In this document: piece by piece, positions 1 to 10,079 of the stretch
Layout of the letters: every line of letters begins with the position of its first letter
How positions within the stretch are numbered: position 1 is the first letter of the stretch
DNA from: Sulfurimonas sediminis
Lineage (GTDB): Bacteria; Campylobacterota; Campylobacteria; Campylobacterales; Sulfurimonadaceae
Direction of reading: 5' to 3'
Assembly: GCF_014905115.1 (NCBI RefSeq)
Contig: NZ_CP041235.1
Coordinates: forward strand, 620,001-684,000
Length of the DNA: 64,000 nt
The notes under the pieces: model-generated
What the model saw: only the letters and a program-made list of their open reading frames with translations
Told to the model about the DNA's origin: nothing
The model's database searches: none
Made by a program: the position numbers and the translations under genes

Positions 1-2768
1 TCATCATAGCCATAAGTGCAATTTACACCCATTTGCAAAACAGTCAAAAGTATGAAACATACAGCATCATCGTTGATCTGGATCAAAAAATTTCCAAAGT
101 TGTGCATGAGACACAAAAAGAGCGGGGTGCAACTGCCGGGTTTTTAGGCTCAAAAGGGAAAAAGTTTGCACAAAAACTCTCTTCGCAAAAAGAAGAGACG
201 GACAAAAAAATTCAAGAACTGCAAAGCTATCTGCAAGACGGAAATGTCATCAGTCTGTTGGACAAAGATGTCAAAGCATACCTTGAAAAAGCACTGCAGG
301 ATCTCTCACGGATAGACAACATTCGTTCTCAGGTGACGGCACAGAGTATAGGAGCAAAGGAAGCGATTGCCTACTACACACAAATGAATGCTAAATTTTT
401 AAATTTTATAGCAAAAGCTTCTTTGCAGGCAGCAGATGCACAGCTCAGTGCCGAGACATTGGCGTATTATGATTTTTTACAGTCCAAAGAGAGAGCCGGC
501 ATAGAGCGTGCAGTCGGAAGTGCCACTTTTGCAAATGACAAATTTATCAAAGGGGCAAAAACAAAACTTGCAGGACTGATCTCTGAACAAGAGGCATTTA
601 TGAGCAGCTTTGAGACCCTTGCCTCAAAAAAAGATATCGCATATAAGAGAGAGATTCTGCAGGGGAAGGTGATTGAGGAAGTCAAACGGATGGAAACCAT
701 TTTACTGACAGCCAAAGAGATTGGCGGGTTTGGTGTGGATGCCACCTACTGGTTTGATACGATTACAAAAAAAATAAACAGACTCAAAAAAGTGCAGGAG
801 AAGATAGAAACAGGATTGACAGCCAGTGATAAAAGAAGCGAAGAACTCTTTAAACTTGCCATAGATATCGCAAACTTTGTACATGAAACACAAAAAGAGA
901 GAGGTGCTACAGCAGGGTATATAGGTTCAAATGCCAAAAAATTCGTTACAAGACTTCCGGCACAGAGAGTTGCAAGTGATAAAAAACTGGTAAGACTCAA
1001 AGAGGACATCAGAAGTTTTCATTTTCAAAACTATCCACATGAATTACGAAAATGGGTCAATCAGTTTGTGCAAAAGATTCAAAAGTTACAGAGTGTAAGA
1101 AAACGGGTGACATCACTGGATATGGATGCTAAAACCGCTATTGGCTATTATACTGCTACAAATGCTTCCATGCTTGATACGATTGCCTACATGACACATT
1201 TGGCAAGAGATATAAAAAGCGGAAGAAAGCTTATTGCCTATTACAGTTTTTTGATGGCAAAAGAGAGAGCGGGCATAGAGCGGGCAGTACTTTCAAATGC
1301 CTTTGCCAGAAATAAATTTCTGCCTGGTATGAAAGACAAATTTGTAAAACTTATAACAGAACAAAAAAGCTTTTTACGAGTATTTCACTCTGTAGCTCCT
1401 TCCTATCTGGTGGCATATTATACAAAGCAGATGGCTATACCGGCAGTGCAGGAGGTTGAAAAGATGCGAAAAATTGCGCTTGAGGCCAATACCATAGGCG
1501 GATTTGGTGTGGATGCTTCTTACTGGTTTGATACTATCACGCAAAAAATCAATCTTTTGAAGAAAGTAGATGACCACCTGAGCCAGAATCTTACCCGCTT
1601 GGCACATGAAAAATATGAGAATGAAAAAAATGCGCTCTATCTGTATCTTTTTGTCATGCTCTTTATTATTTTGTTTACGGCAGTGCTTTCGTGGCTTATC
1701 AGCAAAAATATCACACACTCCGTTGCCAAAATAAGTAAAGGGATGGAACAGTTTCTGGAGTTTTTAAACAGAAAACACAATGTAATCGAGAAGATTGACC
1801 TGCATGGCAGTGATGAACTTGCCCGTGTTGCAAAAATGGTCAACGAACAGACAGATACGATTAATGAGGGAATTGAAAATGATATGCTGTGTGTCGGAGA
1901 GTCAATTCTTACACTTAACAAAGTACAGCAGGGCTCTTTTAAGTGCAGAGTCAATTCCGAGGCAACTAACTCGCAAATCCAGACTTTGGCAAATACAATC
2001 AATAAAATGCTTGATACCCAGGAAAAAGTGATGGACAACATACTCGAAGGTCTTGAGAAGTATGCAAACTATAACTACCTGGATAAGATTGTTCTTGATA
2101 AAAAAATTACAGGAGAGACAAAAGCGGTTGTAGAGAGAGTCAATGACCTGGGCGATGCCATCACAAAACTTTTGAACGATTCCTACAACAATGCCAATGC
2201 ACTGCTTGAGCGGGCGGATATGCTTGAGTCAAAAATGCAAGAGTTAAACAAATCGACAGCCTCACAGGCAAAAGAGTTGAGTGGGACGACACAGGCGGTC
2301 AATACTATAGCCCAGACCATAGAAGAGACCTCGCAAAAAGCAAATGAAGTGGTCAGTCAGTCACAGGATATTAAAAATGTTATGCAGGTTATCAGTGACA
2401 TTGCAGATCAGACAAATCTTCTGGCACTCAATGCTGCGATTGAAGCGGCACGTGCGGGTGAGCACGGACGCGGATTTGCCGTTGTTGCCGATGAGGTCAG
2501 AAAGCTTGCAGAAGGAACACAAAAATCACTGGCTGAAATCAATACAACAGTGAGTATTCTCACACAGTCCATTACTGATGTTGAAGCCAATATTTCTGAA
2601 CAGAGCGAGAGTGCAAATTCTATCAACAAAGCCGTTGATGAGGTAAATGCCATGACAGAGCTCAATGCACAGACTGCGGCTGAAGTCAATAAAGTGGCAG
2701 GAGATGTAAAAGAGATGTCTCTCAGAGCCTTGAGTGAAATAGAAAAAAATAAATTTAACAAAGTGTAA
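1..2768 (+). CDS. Methyl-accepting chemotaxis protein with two tandem NIT-like sensor domains (5' partial)
   Basis: Membrane chemoreceptor that should signal to CheA/CheW. The reading frame is open to the window edge and reads hydrophobic residues (IIAISAIY) before the first possible start (TTG at 33), so the N-terminal membrane helix and true start lie upstream. Two copies of a nitrate/nitrite-sensor-type (NIT) domain follow. [12 protein letters not shown] occurs at residues 25 and 284 (counted from the TTG at 33), and IGGFGVDA at 230 and 488, a period of about 259 residues. A second membrane helix lies near 537-560, then a HAMP-like stretch and the conserved signalling hairpin ([16 protein letters not shown] and [11 protein letters not shown], near 800-825). 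Ligand identity is inferred from the family only. The duplicated sensor is unusual. Confidence 0.9.
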   Translation, partial: IIAISAIYTHLQNSQKYETYSIIVDLDQKISKVVHETQKERGATAGFLGSKGKKFAQKLSSQKEETDKKIQELQSYLQDGNVISLLDKDVKAYLEKALQDLSRIDNIRSQVTAQSIGAKEAIAYYTQMNAKFLNFIAKASLQAADAQLSAETLAYYDFLQSKERAGIERAVGSATFANDKFIKGAKTKLAGLISEQEAFMSSFETLASKKDIAYKREILQGKVIEEVKRMETILLTAKEIGGFGVDATYWFDTITKKINRLKKVQEKIETGLTASDKRSEELFKLAIDIANFVHETQKERGATAGYIGSNAKKFVTRLPAQRVASDKKLVRLKEDIRSFHFQNYPHELRKWVNQFVQKIQKLQSVRKRVTSLDMDAKTAIGYYTATNASMLDTIAYMTHLARDIKSGRKLIAYYSFLMAKERAGIERAVLSNAFARNKFLPGMKDKFVKLITEQKSFLRVFHSVAPSYLVAYYTKQMAIPAVQEVEKMRKIALEANTIGGFGVDASYWFDTITQKINLLKKVDDHLSQNLTRLAHEKYENEKNALYLYLFVMLFIILFTAVLSWLISKNITHSVAKISKGMEQFLEFLNRKHNVIEKIDLHGSDELARVAKMVNEQTDTINEGIENDMLCVGESILTLNKVQQGSFKCRVNSEATNSQIQTLANTINKMLDTQEKVMDNILEGLEKYANYNYLDKIVLDKKITGETKAVVERVNDLGDAITKLLNDSYNNANALLERADMLESKMQELNKSTASQAKELSGTTQAVNTIAQTIEETSQKANEVVSQSQDIKNVMQVISDIADQTNLLALNAAIEAARAGEHGRGFAVVADEVRKLAEGTQKSLAEINTTVSILTQSITDVEANISEQSESANSINKAVDEVNAMTELNAQTAAEVNKVAGDVKEMSLRALSEIEKNKFNKV

Positions 2769-2776
2769 AGTTTTGA

Positions 2777-2782
2777 TATAAT
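2777..2782 (+). promoter_or_regulatory. -10 element of the greA operon
   Basis: TATAAT preceded by TTTTGA lies 37 bases before the greA start, in the short gap after the chemoreceptor gene. No clear -35 box is visible, which is common for Campylobacterota vegetative promoters. It would drive the long greA-to-pepP gene run. Confidence 0.5.
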
Positions 2783-2818
2783 CATACAACTAAAAAAATT
2801 TAATAAAGAGAATAGATT

Positions 2819-3322
2819 ATGCAAAACAACATAGAACCGATGACACTTTTTGGCTACGAGAAGTTACAGGCCGAAGTAAAAGATTTAAAAGAGGTAAAAC
2901 GCCCGGGTGTTGTCAAAGCGATTGAAGAAGCGCTTGAACACGGAGATTTAAAAGAAAATGCGGAATACCATGCGGCAAAAGAGCAGCAAAAAAGTATAGA
3001 CAACCGCCTTGCAGAACTGCAGGAGATTTTGGGAAATGCCCAGATTGTTGATCCCAAAGAGCTGCAGCACACCAAGGTAAGCTTTGGCTCAACGGTTGTT
3101 ATGACAAATATGGATACAGACGAAGAGGTAACCTACACGATAGTAGGCGGGTGTGAGAGCAATCCTGACATCGGGCTCATCTCTTTTAACTCTCCTCTGG
3201 CAAAACAGCTTCTTGGCAAAGAAGAGGGTGATGAGGTCAAAGTCCGTCTTCCCGGGGGTGAAAAAGAGTTTGAGATAGACGAGGTGAAATACCAGGATAT
3301 TGTTTTTGAGTGTAAAGAGTAA
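2819..3322 (+). CDS. greA: Transcription elongation factor GreA
   Basis: Binds the RNA polymerase secondary channel and stimulates cleavage of backtracked transcripts. The 167-residue protein has the GreA N-terminal coiled coil with the family-typical stretch HGDLKENAEYHAAKEQQ (acidic tip near residues 41-57) and a C-terminal FKBP-like domain ending in GGEKEFEIDEVKY. The ATG at 2819 follows AAAGAGAATAG. The stop and the argC start share one base (TAATG), indicating translational coupling. First gene of a run of 11 co-directional genes. Confidence 0.96.
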   Translation: MQNNIEPMTLFGYEKLQAEVKDLKEVKRPGVVKAIEEALEHGDLKENAEYHAAKEQQKSIDNRLAELQEILGNAQIVDPKELQHTKVSFGSTVVMTNMDTDEEVTYTIVGGCESNPDIGLISFNSPLAKQLLGKEEGDEVKVRLPGGEKEFEIDEVKYQDIVFECKE

Positions 3323-4335
3323 TGCAAAACAAGAGTAAAATAAATGTAGGCGTAGTCGGTGCAACAGGCTACACAGGTCTTGAACTTGTAAAAATGCTCA
3401 TAAAGCATCCTTTTTTTCATTTGACATATATTGCAAATTCTGAAGGAGGCACGACGATAAACAAACTGCATCCTTCTTTGAACGGTGTGTGTGAAGATGT
3501 TGTGCAAAAAGCAGATATTGATACAATGGCGCTTACATGTAAGCTTGTCTTTTTGGCACTGCCGCATAAAACAGCAATGGCTTATGTCAAGCCGTTGTTG
3601 GAAAAAGGCGTCAAGGTTGTTGACCTCTCGGCTGATTACAGATTGCCGCAGGATATTTACGAGGCATTTTACTGTCCGCACACAGATGCAAAAAACCTGG
3701 AGCATGTTGTCTACGGACTCCCTGAACTCAACCGTGAAGCGATAAAGTCTGCAAAACTGGTTGCAAATCCGGGATGTTTTCCGACATCTGCCATTTTGGG
3801 GCTTCTCCCTTTTATGGACAAACGCATAGAAAATACGCCGATTATTATAGATGCAAAAACAGGGGTGAGCGGAGCAGGCAAAAAACTCAGTGAAGTGACG
3901 CATTTTGTCAATGTCAATGACAATCTTTTTGCCTACAACCCTCTGCTCCACCGTCATGCTCCCGAAATTGCAGACAAACTGAATGTCTCTTTTGACGAAG
4001 TCAGTTTTGTGCCGCATCTGGTCCCTGTGAACCGGGGTATGATAAGTTCGATTTACATACAGGTCAGCGGTGATTTTGATGCCTTGGACGTTGTAAAGGA
4101 ATTTTATAAAAATGATGTACATGTAAGGGTGAGTGCTTCTCCGGTTGACATGAAGAATGTTGCCGGAACAAATTTCTGTGACATCTATGCCCAGAGAAAA
4201 GGCAAGATGCTTTTTATATCTTCAAGCATAGACAACCTGATGAGAGGGGCATCTTCTCAGGCCGTTGTCAACGCCAATCTGATGATGGGATTTGATGAAA
4301 CAACGGCGATCCCAGATATAGCCTATGTCCCCTAA
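3322..4335 (+). CDS. argC: N-acetyl-gamma-glutamyl-phosphate reductase
   Basis: NADPH-dependent reduction of N-acetylglutamyl phosphate to the semialdehyde in arginine biosynthesis. The 337-residue protein has the Rossmann motif GATGYTGLELV near the N-terminus and the catalytic cysteine in NPGCFPTSA (Cys152). HRHAPEI and PHLVPVNRGM are typical of the family. It overlaps greA by one base and the next gene by 11 bases (ATGTCCCCTAA). Confidence 0.96.
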   Translation: MQNKSKINVGVVGATGYTGLELVKMLIKHPFFHLTYIANSEGGTTINKLHPSLNGVCEDVVQKADIDTMALTCKLVFLALPHKTAMAYVKPLLEKGVKVVDLSADYRLPQDIYEAFYCPHTDAKNLEHVVYGLPELNREAIKSAKLVANPGCFPTSAILGLLPFMDKRIENTPIIIDAKTGVSGAGKKLSEVTHFVNVNDNLFAYNPLLHRHAPEIADKLNVSFDEVSFVPHLVPVNRGMISSIYIQVSGDFDALDVVKEFYKNDVHVRVSASPVDMKNVAGTNFCDIYAQRKGKMLFISSSIDNLMRGASSQAVVNANLMMGFDETTAIPDIAYVP

Positions 4336-5065
4336 ACCGGTTATTATCCAAGAGGGTGCGTTCATTGTTTCTGATGCGCACTATTCACACCTGCGTCCGG
4401 AACTTTTATACTTTTTGCGAGAAATTCACAGTAAAAATATGGCAGTACCCCAGCTTATCCTGATGGGAGATATCTTTGACGCACTGTTTGGGTCTATAGA
4501 CTTTACATGTAAGCAGAACAAAGAGGTCATAGCGCTTATCAATGATATTTCCAAAGATACGGAAGTTGTCTATTTGGAGGGAAACCATGATTTTAATATA
4601 AAAAATGTTTTTCCAAAGGCAAAGGTTTTTTCGATTAAAAACCAGCCGGTAGAAGCGTTGTATCAAAAGAAAAAAGTCTATCTGGCACATGGAGACTTTG
4701 ATGGAGACAGACTTTACAAACTCTACACATCTTTGATACGAAGCCCTTTTGTCCTTTTTGTTTTAAAGTATATAGATATATTTTCCAAACATGCGATTTT
4801 GAAAAATCTTGACAGCTATCTGAGCAAAAAAAATGACTGTAAAAAATTTACGGGTTTTAGAGAGTTTGTACAAAAGCGTTTGGCAGAAAAATATACCTGC
4901 GACTACTTTATAGAGGGACATTATCATCAAAACACTTCTTTTGGCACAGACGGCTTTTACTATATAAATCTGGGTGCTTTTGCTTGCAATCAAAGATACT
5001 TTATTGTAAAATCAGCTCAAGACATAGAGTTGTTGGAAGAAAAAAAATACTCTAGGGAGATATAA
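4325..5065 (+). CDS. UDP-2,3-diacylglucosamine diphosphatase-type metallophosphoesterase (LpxH-like)
   Basis: Probable lipid A pathway enzyme cleaving UDP-2,3-diacylglucosamine to lipid X. The 246 residues carry the calcineurin-like metal motifs in order: SDAHYSH, MGDIFD, EGNHDF, AHGDFDGD and GHYHQN. Its length matches E. coli LpxH (about 240). Function within the LpxH-like group is inferred, since other UDP-sugar phosphodiesterases share these motifs. It starts inside argC with an 11-base overlap and is followed after 3 bases by cheV. Confidence 0.8.
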   Translation: MSPKPVIIQEGAFIVSDAHYSHLRPELLYFLREIHSKNMAVPQLILMGDIFDALFGSIDFTCKQNKEVIALINDISKDTEVVYLEGNHDFNIKNVFPKAKVFSIKNQPVEALYQKKKVYLAHGDFDGDRLYKLYTSLIRSPFVLFVLKYIDIFSKHAILKNLDSYLSKKNDCKKFTGFREFVQKRLAEKYTCDYFIEGHYHQNTSFGTDGFYYINLGAFACNQRYFIVKSAQDIELLEEKKYSREI

Positions 5066-5068
5066 AAG

Positions 5069-6010
5069 ATGGATGAAAAGTCTTTAAAAGTTGGTTCCAA
5101 TGAGATGGAACTTGTTGATTTTCGCATATTTAAACAGGAAAAAGACAAGGTTTATGAAGGTATTTACGGTATCAATGTCTCTAAGGTCAGAGAAATTATA
5201 CGTTTGCCAAAACTGACAGAGCTGCCAAGTACACCGGAATTTATAGAGGGAATATTTGATTTGCGTGAAGTGGTCATTCCTGTTGTCAACCTGGCAAAAT
5301 GGATGGGTGTTACTGAACCGGAAGATGCAAAGAAAAATGCCCGCGTCATTATTACAGAGTTTAACAATGTACTGATAGGGTTTATAGTCCATGAAGCAAA
5401 ACGCATCAGAAGAATCAGCTGGAGTGATATAGAACCGGCAAGTTTTATGAGCAGTTCCTCAGGACTTGAGAGCAATAAGATCACAGGGGTAACCAAGATA
5501 GAAGGTGATAATGTCCTTTTGATCCTCGACCTTGAGAGTGTAGTACAGGATTTGGGACTGTATGAACCTGAAACAGATTCTGCACCTGAAAAAATAGAAA
5601 AATTTTCAGGTTTGGCAATGGTGCTTGATGACAGTGCAACAGCTCGAAAAATTGTTAAAGAAGCACTTATTAAAATGGGCTTTCATGTTGTAGAAGCGAT
5701 GGATGGAGAAGAGGGGCTTAATAAGCTGAACGATTTATATGAAACATATAAAGGTAATTTGGCAGATAATTTAAAAATTATTATTTCAGATGTTGAAATG
5801 CCAAGAATGGACGGTTTCCATTTTGCGGCAAAAGTCAAAGAAGATGAAAGGTTCAGCGATATTCCTATAGTCTTTAACTCCTCAATCAGTGATCATTTTA
5901 GTGAAGCACGAGGGGAAGAAGCCGGTGGAGAAGCTTATTTGGTTAAGTTTCAGGCAAGTTCATTTTTTGATGAAGTATCACGTATAGTACGTGCACATAT
6001 GAAGAAATAG
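5069..6010 (+). CDS. cheV: Chemotaxis coupling protein CheV
   Basis: Scaffold linking chemoreceptors to CheA, with a phosphorylatable receiver. Residues about 15-165 form a CheW-like domain (YGINVSKVREIIRLP, PSTPEFIEGIFDLREVVIPV). Residues about 185-310 form a response-regulator receiver with the acidic pair in LDDSATARK and the phospho-acceptor Asp in ISDVEMPRMDGF. An SD-like AGGGAGAT precedes the ATG. The first gene of the cheV-cheA-cheW trio, an arrangement typical of Campylobacterota. Confidence 0.95.
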   Translation: MDEKSLKVGSNEMELVDFRIFKQEKDKVYEGIYGINVSKVREIIRLPKLTELPSTPEFIEGIFDLREVVIPVVNLAKWMGVTEPEDAKKNARVIITEFNNVLIGFIVHEAKRIRRISWSDIEPASFMSSSSGLESNKITGVTKIEGDNVLLILDLESVVQDLGLYEPETDSAPEKIEKFSGLAMVLDDSATARKIVKEALIKMGFHVVEAMDGEEGLNKLNDLYETYKGNLADNLKIIISDVEMPRMDGFHFAAKVKEDERFSDIPIVFNSSISDHFSEARGEEAGGEAYLVKFQASSFFDEVSRIVRAHMKK

Positions 6011-6021
6011 GGAGTGTAAAT

Positions 6022-8466
6022 ATGGATGAATTTCAAGAGATACTGCAAGATTTTTTAGTTGAATCGTTTGAACTTGTTGAAAAGCTTGACGAAGATTTGG
6101 TCGAATTAGAATCTCGTCCCGATGATTTAGAACTGTTAAACGGAATATTTCGTGTTGCACACACTGTTAAAGGGGCTTCATCATTTTTAAATTTTGATAC
6201 ATTGACACATTTAACGCATCATATGGAAGATGTCCTCAATAAAGCCCGTCACGGAGAGTTGAGTATAACACCGGATGTTATGGATGTTATTTTAGAATCA
6301 ATTGACCTCATGAAAGCATTGTTGGAAAAAATTCGTGATACAAGCAGTGATGACGGCATAGATGTAGCCGCCTGTGTCGCAAGACTTGACAAAATAAGCA
6401 ACGGTGATCTTTCAGGGCTTGCTGATGCCACAGCAGCACAAGCAGAAGAAGATAAAAAAGCAGAAGAGGAAGAGGCAAAAGTCGAAGAAGCTACTGGAAC
6501 TGAAGAAGAGACTGTAGAAGAAGAAATTGATTATGATAACATGGACCCTGACGAGATAGAGGCTGAAATAGAAAGACTTTTGGCGCAACGCCAGGCCGAA
6601 GACAAAGCCAAAAGAGAAGCAAAAATAGCTGCGGGTGAAGAAGTGCCTGTGATGCCACCGGAACCGAGTGAAGAAGAGCCGAAAAAAGAAGAAAAACAAG
6701 AAAAAAAAGAAAAAAAAGAAGAAGCTCCAAAGGCACCGACTCCGGCGCCTGTTTCACAAAATAAAAAAGCATCGCAAAATGCTTCTGCTGAGGATCCAAA
6801 GGCGGCAGCACCGGCAAAACGTGCACCTGCCACAGTTGAGCAGACGATTCGTGTTGATGTAAAAAGACTTGACCATCTTATGAATCTAATCGGTGAACTT
6901 GTTTTGGCAAAAAACAGACTGATTAAAATCAATGATGATGTTGAAGAGCGTTATGAGGGAGAAGAGTTCTTAGAAGAGCTCAATCAGGTTGTTTCCATTG
7001 TTTCTCTTGTAACGACTGATTTGCAAATTGCGGTTATGAAAACCCGTATGTTGCCAATCGGAAAGGTTTTTAACAAATTCCCTAGAATGATTCGAGATCT
7101 TTCCCGCGAACTTAACAAAAAGATTGAACTTGTTATTTCAGGGGAAGATACAGAGCTTGACAAATCAATTGTGGAAGAGATTGGGGATCCGCTTGTGCAT
7201 ATTATCCGTAACTCCTGTGATCACGGCATAGAAACCCCGGAAGAGCGTCTTGCAAAAGGAAAACCGGAAGAGGGTACGATTACACTCAAAGCCTATAATG
7301 AGGGTAACCAGATTGTTATTCAGATAGATGATGACGGAAAAGGGCTTGATCCGGAGATGCTCAAACAAAAGTCTCTTGAAAAAGGCATCATCACTGAAAA
7401 AGAAGCTCAGCAGATGAGTGACAAAGAAGCTTACACGCTCATCTTTAAACCGGGTTTTTCAACAGCTGCGGCTGTGACAAGTGTATCCGGACGTGGTGTC
7501 GGGATGGATGTTGTCAAAACGAACATCGAAAAACTCAACGGTATCATAGATATTGACAGTGAAATAGACAAAGGTACTTCTATAAAACTGAAAATTCCAT
7601 TGACTCTGGCGATCATCCAGGCACTTCTTGTGGGTGTTCAAGAAGAGCATTATGCCATTCCTTTAGCCTCTGTGCTTGAAACGGTCAGAATTTCAAAAGA
7701 TGAAATATACACAGTAGAGGGACGTTCTGTCATGCGATTGCGTGATGATGTTCTTTCTTTGGTGCATATAGGGGATATTTTTGAAGTTGAGCGTATTTTG
7801 GATGCAAGTGAACATGCCTATGTCGTTGTTTTGGGACTCGGAACAAGCAAACTGGGCCTTATTGTAGATATTTTGGTAGGACAGGAAGAGATTGTTATCA
7901 AATCTCTCGGTGAATATCTCAAAGGCATTGAAGGGATTGCGGGAGCTACCATCCGTGGAGACGGAGGTGTGACACTTATCGTTGATGTCGTGGCACTTAT
8001 GGATATGGCCAAAGAGACAAAATCAACACAAATAACAGCAAGTGCCGAATCTGTTGTGACAGAAAAAACAAAGGCGAGTGACTATACTATCATGATCGTT
8101 GATGATTCAAAAACAGACAGAACCATTATGCGAAAAGCACTTGAACCTATGGGGGTTACCATTGTTGAAGCAAGCGACGGACAAGAGGCCCTCAATCTTT
8201 TAAAATCAGGCGATCACAATATTGATGCAATGCTCATTGATATTGAAATGCCAAGAATGGACGGATATACACTTGCCTCAGAGATCAAAAAATACAACAG
8301 ATATAAAAACCTGCCGCTTATAGCCGTCACATCAAGAACAAGTAAATCTGACCGTATGCGCGGGGTTGAGTCCGGTATGGTTGAGTATATCACAAAACCT
8401 TATTCTTCCGACTATTTGGCAAGTGTTGTACAGAGAAATGTTAACTTTAAACCGGAGTTTTTATAA
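6022..8466 (+). CDS. cheA: Chemotaxis histidine kinase CheA with C-terminal receiver domain
   Basis: Central chemotaxis kinase. Domains in order: HPt with phospho-acceptor His47 in VAHTVKGASSF, a long low-complexity Glu/Lys/Ala/Pro linker (about 135-275) where the CheY-binding P2 domain would be expected, dimerisation domain (LDHLMNLIGELVLAKNRL), HATPase (IIRNSCDHGIETPEER, DDDGKGLD, GRGVGMDVVK), CheW-like regulatory domain, and a receiver (IMIVDDSKTDR, LIDIEMPRMDGYT). The receiver fusion (CheAY) is known from Helicobacter and Campylobacter and probably acts as a phosphate sink. The stop overlaps the cheW start by one base. Confidence 0.97.
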   Translation: MDEFQEILQDFLVESFELVEKLDEDLVELESRPDDLELLNGIFRVAHTVKGASSFLNFDTLTHLTHHMEDVLNKARHGELSITPDVMDVILESIDLMKALLEKIRDTSSDDGIDVAACVARLDKISNGDLSGLADATAAQAEEDKKAEEEEAKVEEATGTEEETVEEEIDYDNMDPDEIEAEIERLLAQRQAEDKAKREAKIAAGEEVPVMPPEPSEEEPKKEEKQEKKEKKEEAPKAPTPAPVSQNKKASQNASAEDPKAAAPAKRAPATVEQTIRVDVKRLDHLMNLIGELVLAKNRLIKINDDVEERYEGEEFLEELNQVVSIVSLVTTDLQIAVMKTRMLPIGKVFNKFPRMIRDLSRELNKKIELVISGEDTELDKSIVEEIGDPLVHIIRNSCDHGIETPEERLAKGKPEEGTITLKAYNEGNQIVIQIDDDGKGLDPEMLKQKSLEKGIITEKEAQQMSDKEAYTLIFKPGFSTAAAVTSVSGRGVGMDVVKTNIEKLNGIIDIDSEIDKGTSIKLKIPLTLAIIQALLVGVQEEHYAIPLASVLETVRISKDEIYTVEGRSVMRLRDDVLSLVHIGDIFEVERILDASEHAYVVVLGLGTSKLGLIVDILVGQEEIVIKSLGEYLKGIEGIAGATIRGDGGVTLIVDVVALMDMAKETKSTQITASAESVVTEKTKASDYTIMIVDDSKTDRTIMRKALEPMGVTIVEASDGQEALNLLKSGDHNIDAMLIDIEMPRMDGYTLASEIKKYNRYKNLPLIAVTSRTSKSDRMRGVESGMVEYITKPYSSDYLASVVQRNVNFKPEFL

Positions 8467-8960
8467 TGAGTGATAAATTAAAAGAGATTATTAACAAACA
8501 GGCTGAACAAAGTGACAGTGTTGTTGACCAGCTCGATGATGTGGTACAGCTTGTCGGATTTGTCATAGGGGATGAAGAGTATGCGGTGCCTATTCTTTCC
8601 ATTCAGGAGATTATTAAACCTTTTCCATGGACAAGAGTTCCTCAGGTTCCAAAATATGTTTTGGGTGTGTTTAATCTTCGCGGTTCTGTTATTCCGCTTA
8701 TAGATCTGCGTACAAAATTTGGACTGCCTCCTAAAAAACAGAGCGAAGATACACGCTTTATTGTGATGCGTAACGGTTCTGATGTGGCAGGATTTGTGAT
8801 AGACAGACTTACAATGGCAATCCGTATTAAAAAAGAAAATGTGGGACCGCCGCCTGATACTGTCAACGGTGATGATACTATTATAGACGGTGTGGGAAAG
8901 CAGGCAGATAAAATCATTACTATTTTAAAAGTAAACAAACTTTTAGAAAGAGATTTTTAG
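8466..8960 (+). CDS. cheW: Chemotaxis coupling protein CheW
   Basis: Adapter bridging receptors and CheA. A single CheW domain spans nearly all 164 residues (VGFVIGDEEYAVPILSIQEI, PKYVLGVFNLRGSVIPLIDL). Start overlaps the cheA stop (TAATG), consistent with coupled translation. The mlaE-like gene starts 12 bases downstream, joining chemotaxis and lipid-transport genes in one transcription unit. Confidence 0.96.
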   Translation: MSDKLKEIINKQAEQSDSVVDQLDDVVQLVGFVIGDEEYAVPILSIQEIIKPFPWTRVPQVPKYVLGVFNLRGSVIPLIDLRTKFGLPPKKQSEDTRFIVMRNGSDVAGFVIDRLTMAIRIKKENVGPPPDTVNGDDTIIDGVGKQADKIITILKVNKLLERDF

Positions 8961-8972
8961 CACTTTTATCTC

Positions 8973-10079
8973 ATGCCTGAAAACCTACTGTGCACTACCA
9001 TTGACAAAGAGAGTATTTCCCTTGAGTTTTCGGGGGAATTGACACTCTACAATCTTCATCAAGCCCAAGAATCTATTGCAAAAATCGGGCTCTCAAATTT
9101 TAAAAAAATTACTGTTGATTTAAGAGATGCCTCTTATCTTGATACCGCTTTTGCTCTTTTTTTGGCTGACCTGCAAGAAGAGTACCATGCATACATAGAG
9201 TCTGCAAATACAAACTTTTTGCATACACTTGCATTGACCAGAGAACATAAAAAAAATCTCGATAAAAAATACAAACCTCCAAAAGAGAATATATTGGAGC
9301 ATATGGGAAAAACCTTTTATCGATCCTACCTTTCATTTATCTCTTTTATGGAGTTTGTCGGGAAGGTCTTCATCTCTTTTTTACTCTATTTTAAAAGTGT
9401 CAAAAATATTCGTTTTAAAGAGATTGCATTTGAAATCAATGAAAGTGCACTGCGTGCTCTTGGCATTGTAGCATTGACAAGCTTTCTGATTGGTTTGGTG
9501 ACAGCCTATCAGGCAGCTTACCAGCTGCAGCGATACGGCGGCAATATTTTTATAGTGGATATGATGGGCATTTCTATATTCAGAGAACTTGCTCCCTTGA
9601 TTACGGCAATAGTCATCGCAGGCAGAAGCGGTTCAGCTTATACGGCACAGATAGGGGCGATGAAAATCACACAGGAAATTGATGCTATGCGGACTATGGG
9701 CTTTGACCCCTATGCATTTTTGGTCTTGCCAAGAATTGTAGCGCTTGTTGTCATGCTGCCGATACTCATTTTTGTAGCAGATATTATGGCTATGCTCGGA
9801 GGTATTATCGTTGCTGATTTGAGTCTGGATCTGCCACCGGCACTTTTCATCGACAGGCTGCAAGAGGTAGTGGCGATGAAACATTTTTATGTGGGACTGA
9901 TCAAAGGACCGTTTTTTGCATTTTTGATTGCTTCTATCGGTATCTACAGAGGCTTAATCGTCAAAGATGATACACAAAGCATAGGATACAATACTACAAA
10001 AAGTGTTGTCGAGTCACTCTTTGCCGTCATTGTATGTGATGCGGTTTTTTCTATAGCCTTTACAAATCTGGGGATATGA
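8973..10079 (+). CDS. mlaE: MlaE-family ABC permease with N-terminal STAS domain
   Basis: Inner-membrane permease of an MCE/Mla lipid transporter that moves phospholipids between inner and outer membranes. Residues 1 to about 95 look like a STAS domain (VDLRDASYLDTAFALFLADL). The rest is the MlaE permease with about five membrane helices and family motifs RELAPLITAIVIAGRSGSAY, AQIGAMKITQEIDAM and GFDPYAFLVLPR. In E. coli the STAS function is a separate protein (MlaB), so here it is fused. The next gene overlaps by 4 bases (ATGA). Confidence 0.92.
   Translation: MPENLLCTTIDKESISLEFSGELTLYNLHQAQESIAKIGLSNFKKITVDLRDASYLDTAFALFLADLQEEYHAYIESANTNFLHTLALTREHKKNLDKKYKPPKENILEHMGKTFYRSYLSFISFMEFVGKVFISFLLYFKSVKNIRFKEIAFEINESALRALGIVALTSFLIGLVTAYQAAYQLQRYGGNIFIVDMMGISIFRELAPLITAIVIAGRSGSAYTAQIGAMKITQEIDAMRTMGFDPYAFLVLPRIVALVVMLPILIFVADIMAMLGGIIVADLSLDLPPALFIDRLQEVVAMKHFYVGLIKGPFFAFLIASIGIYRGLIVKDDTQSIGYNTTKSVVESLFAVIVCDAVFSIAFTNLGI

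Noticed and set aside
3133-4122. A 329-codon open frame on the minus strand
   Set aside because: It lies wholly opposite greA and argC, its product is rich in Cys, His, Arg and Tyr as expected for an antisense reading, and it shows no domain.
6668-6862. Lys-rich small open frame inside cheA
   Set aside because: Shifted-frame reading of the low-complexity cheA linker.
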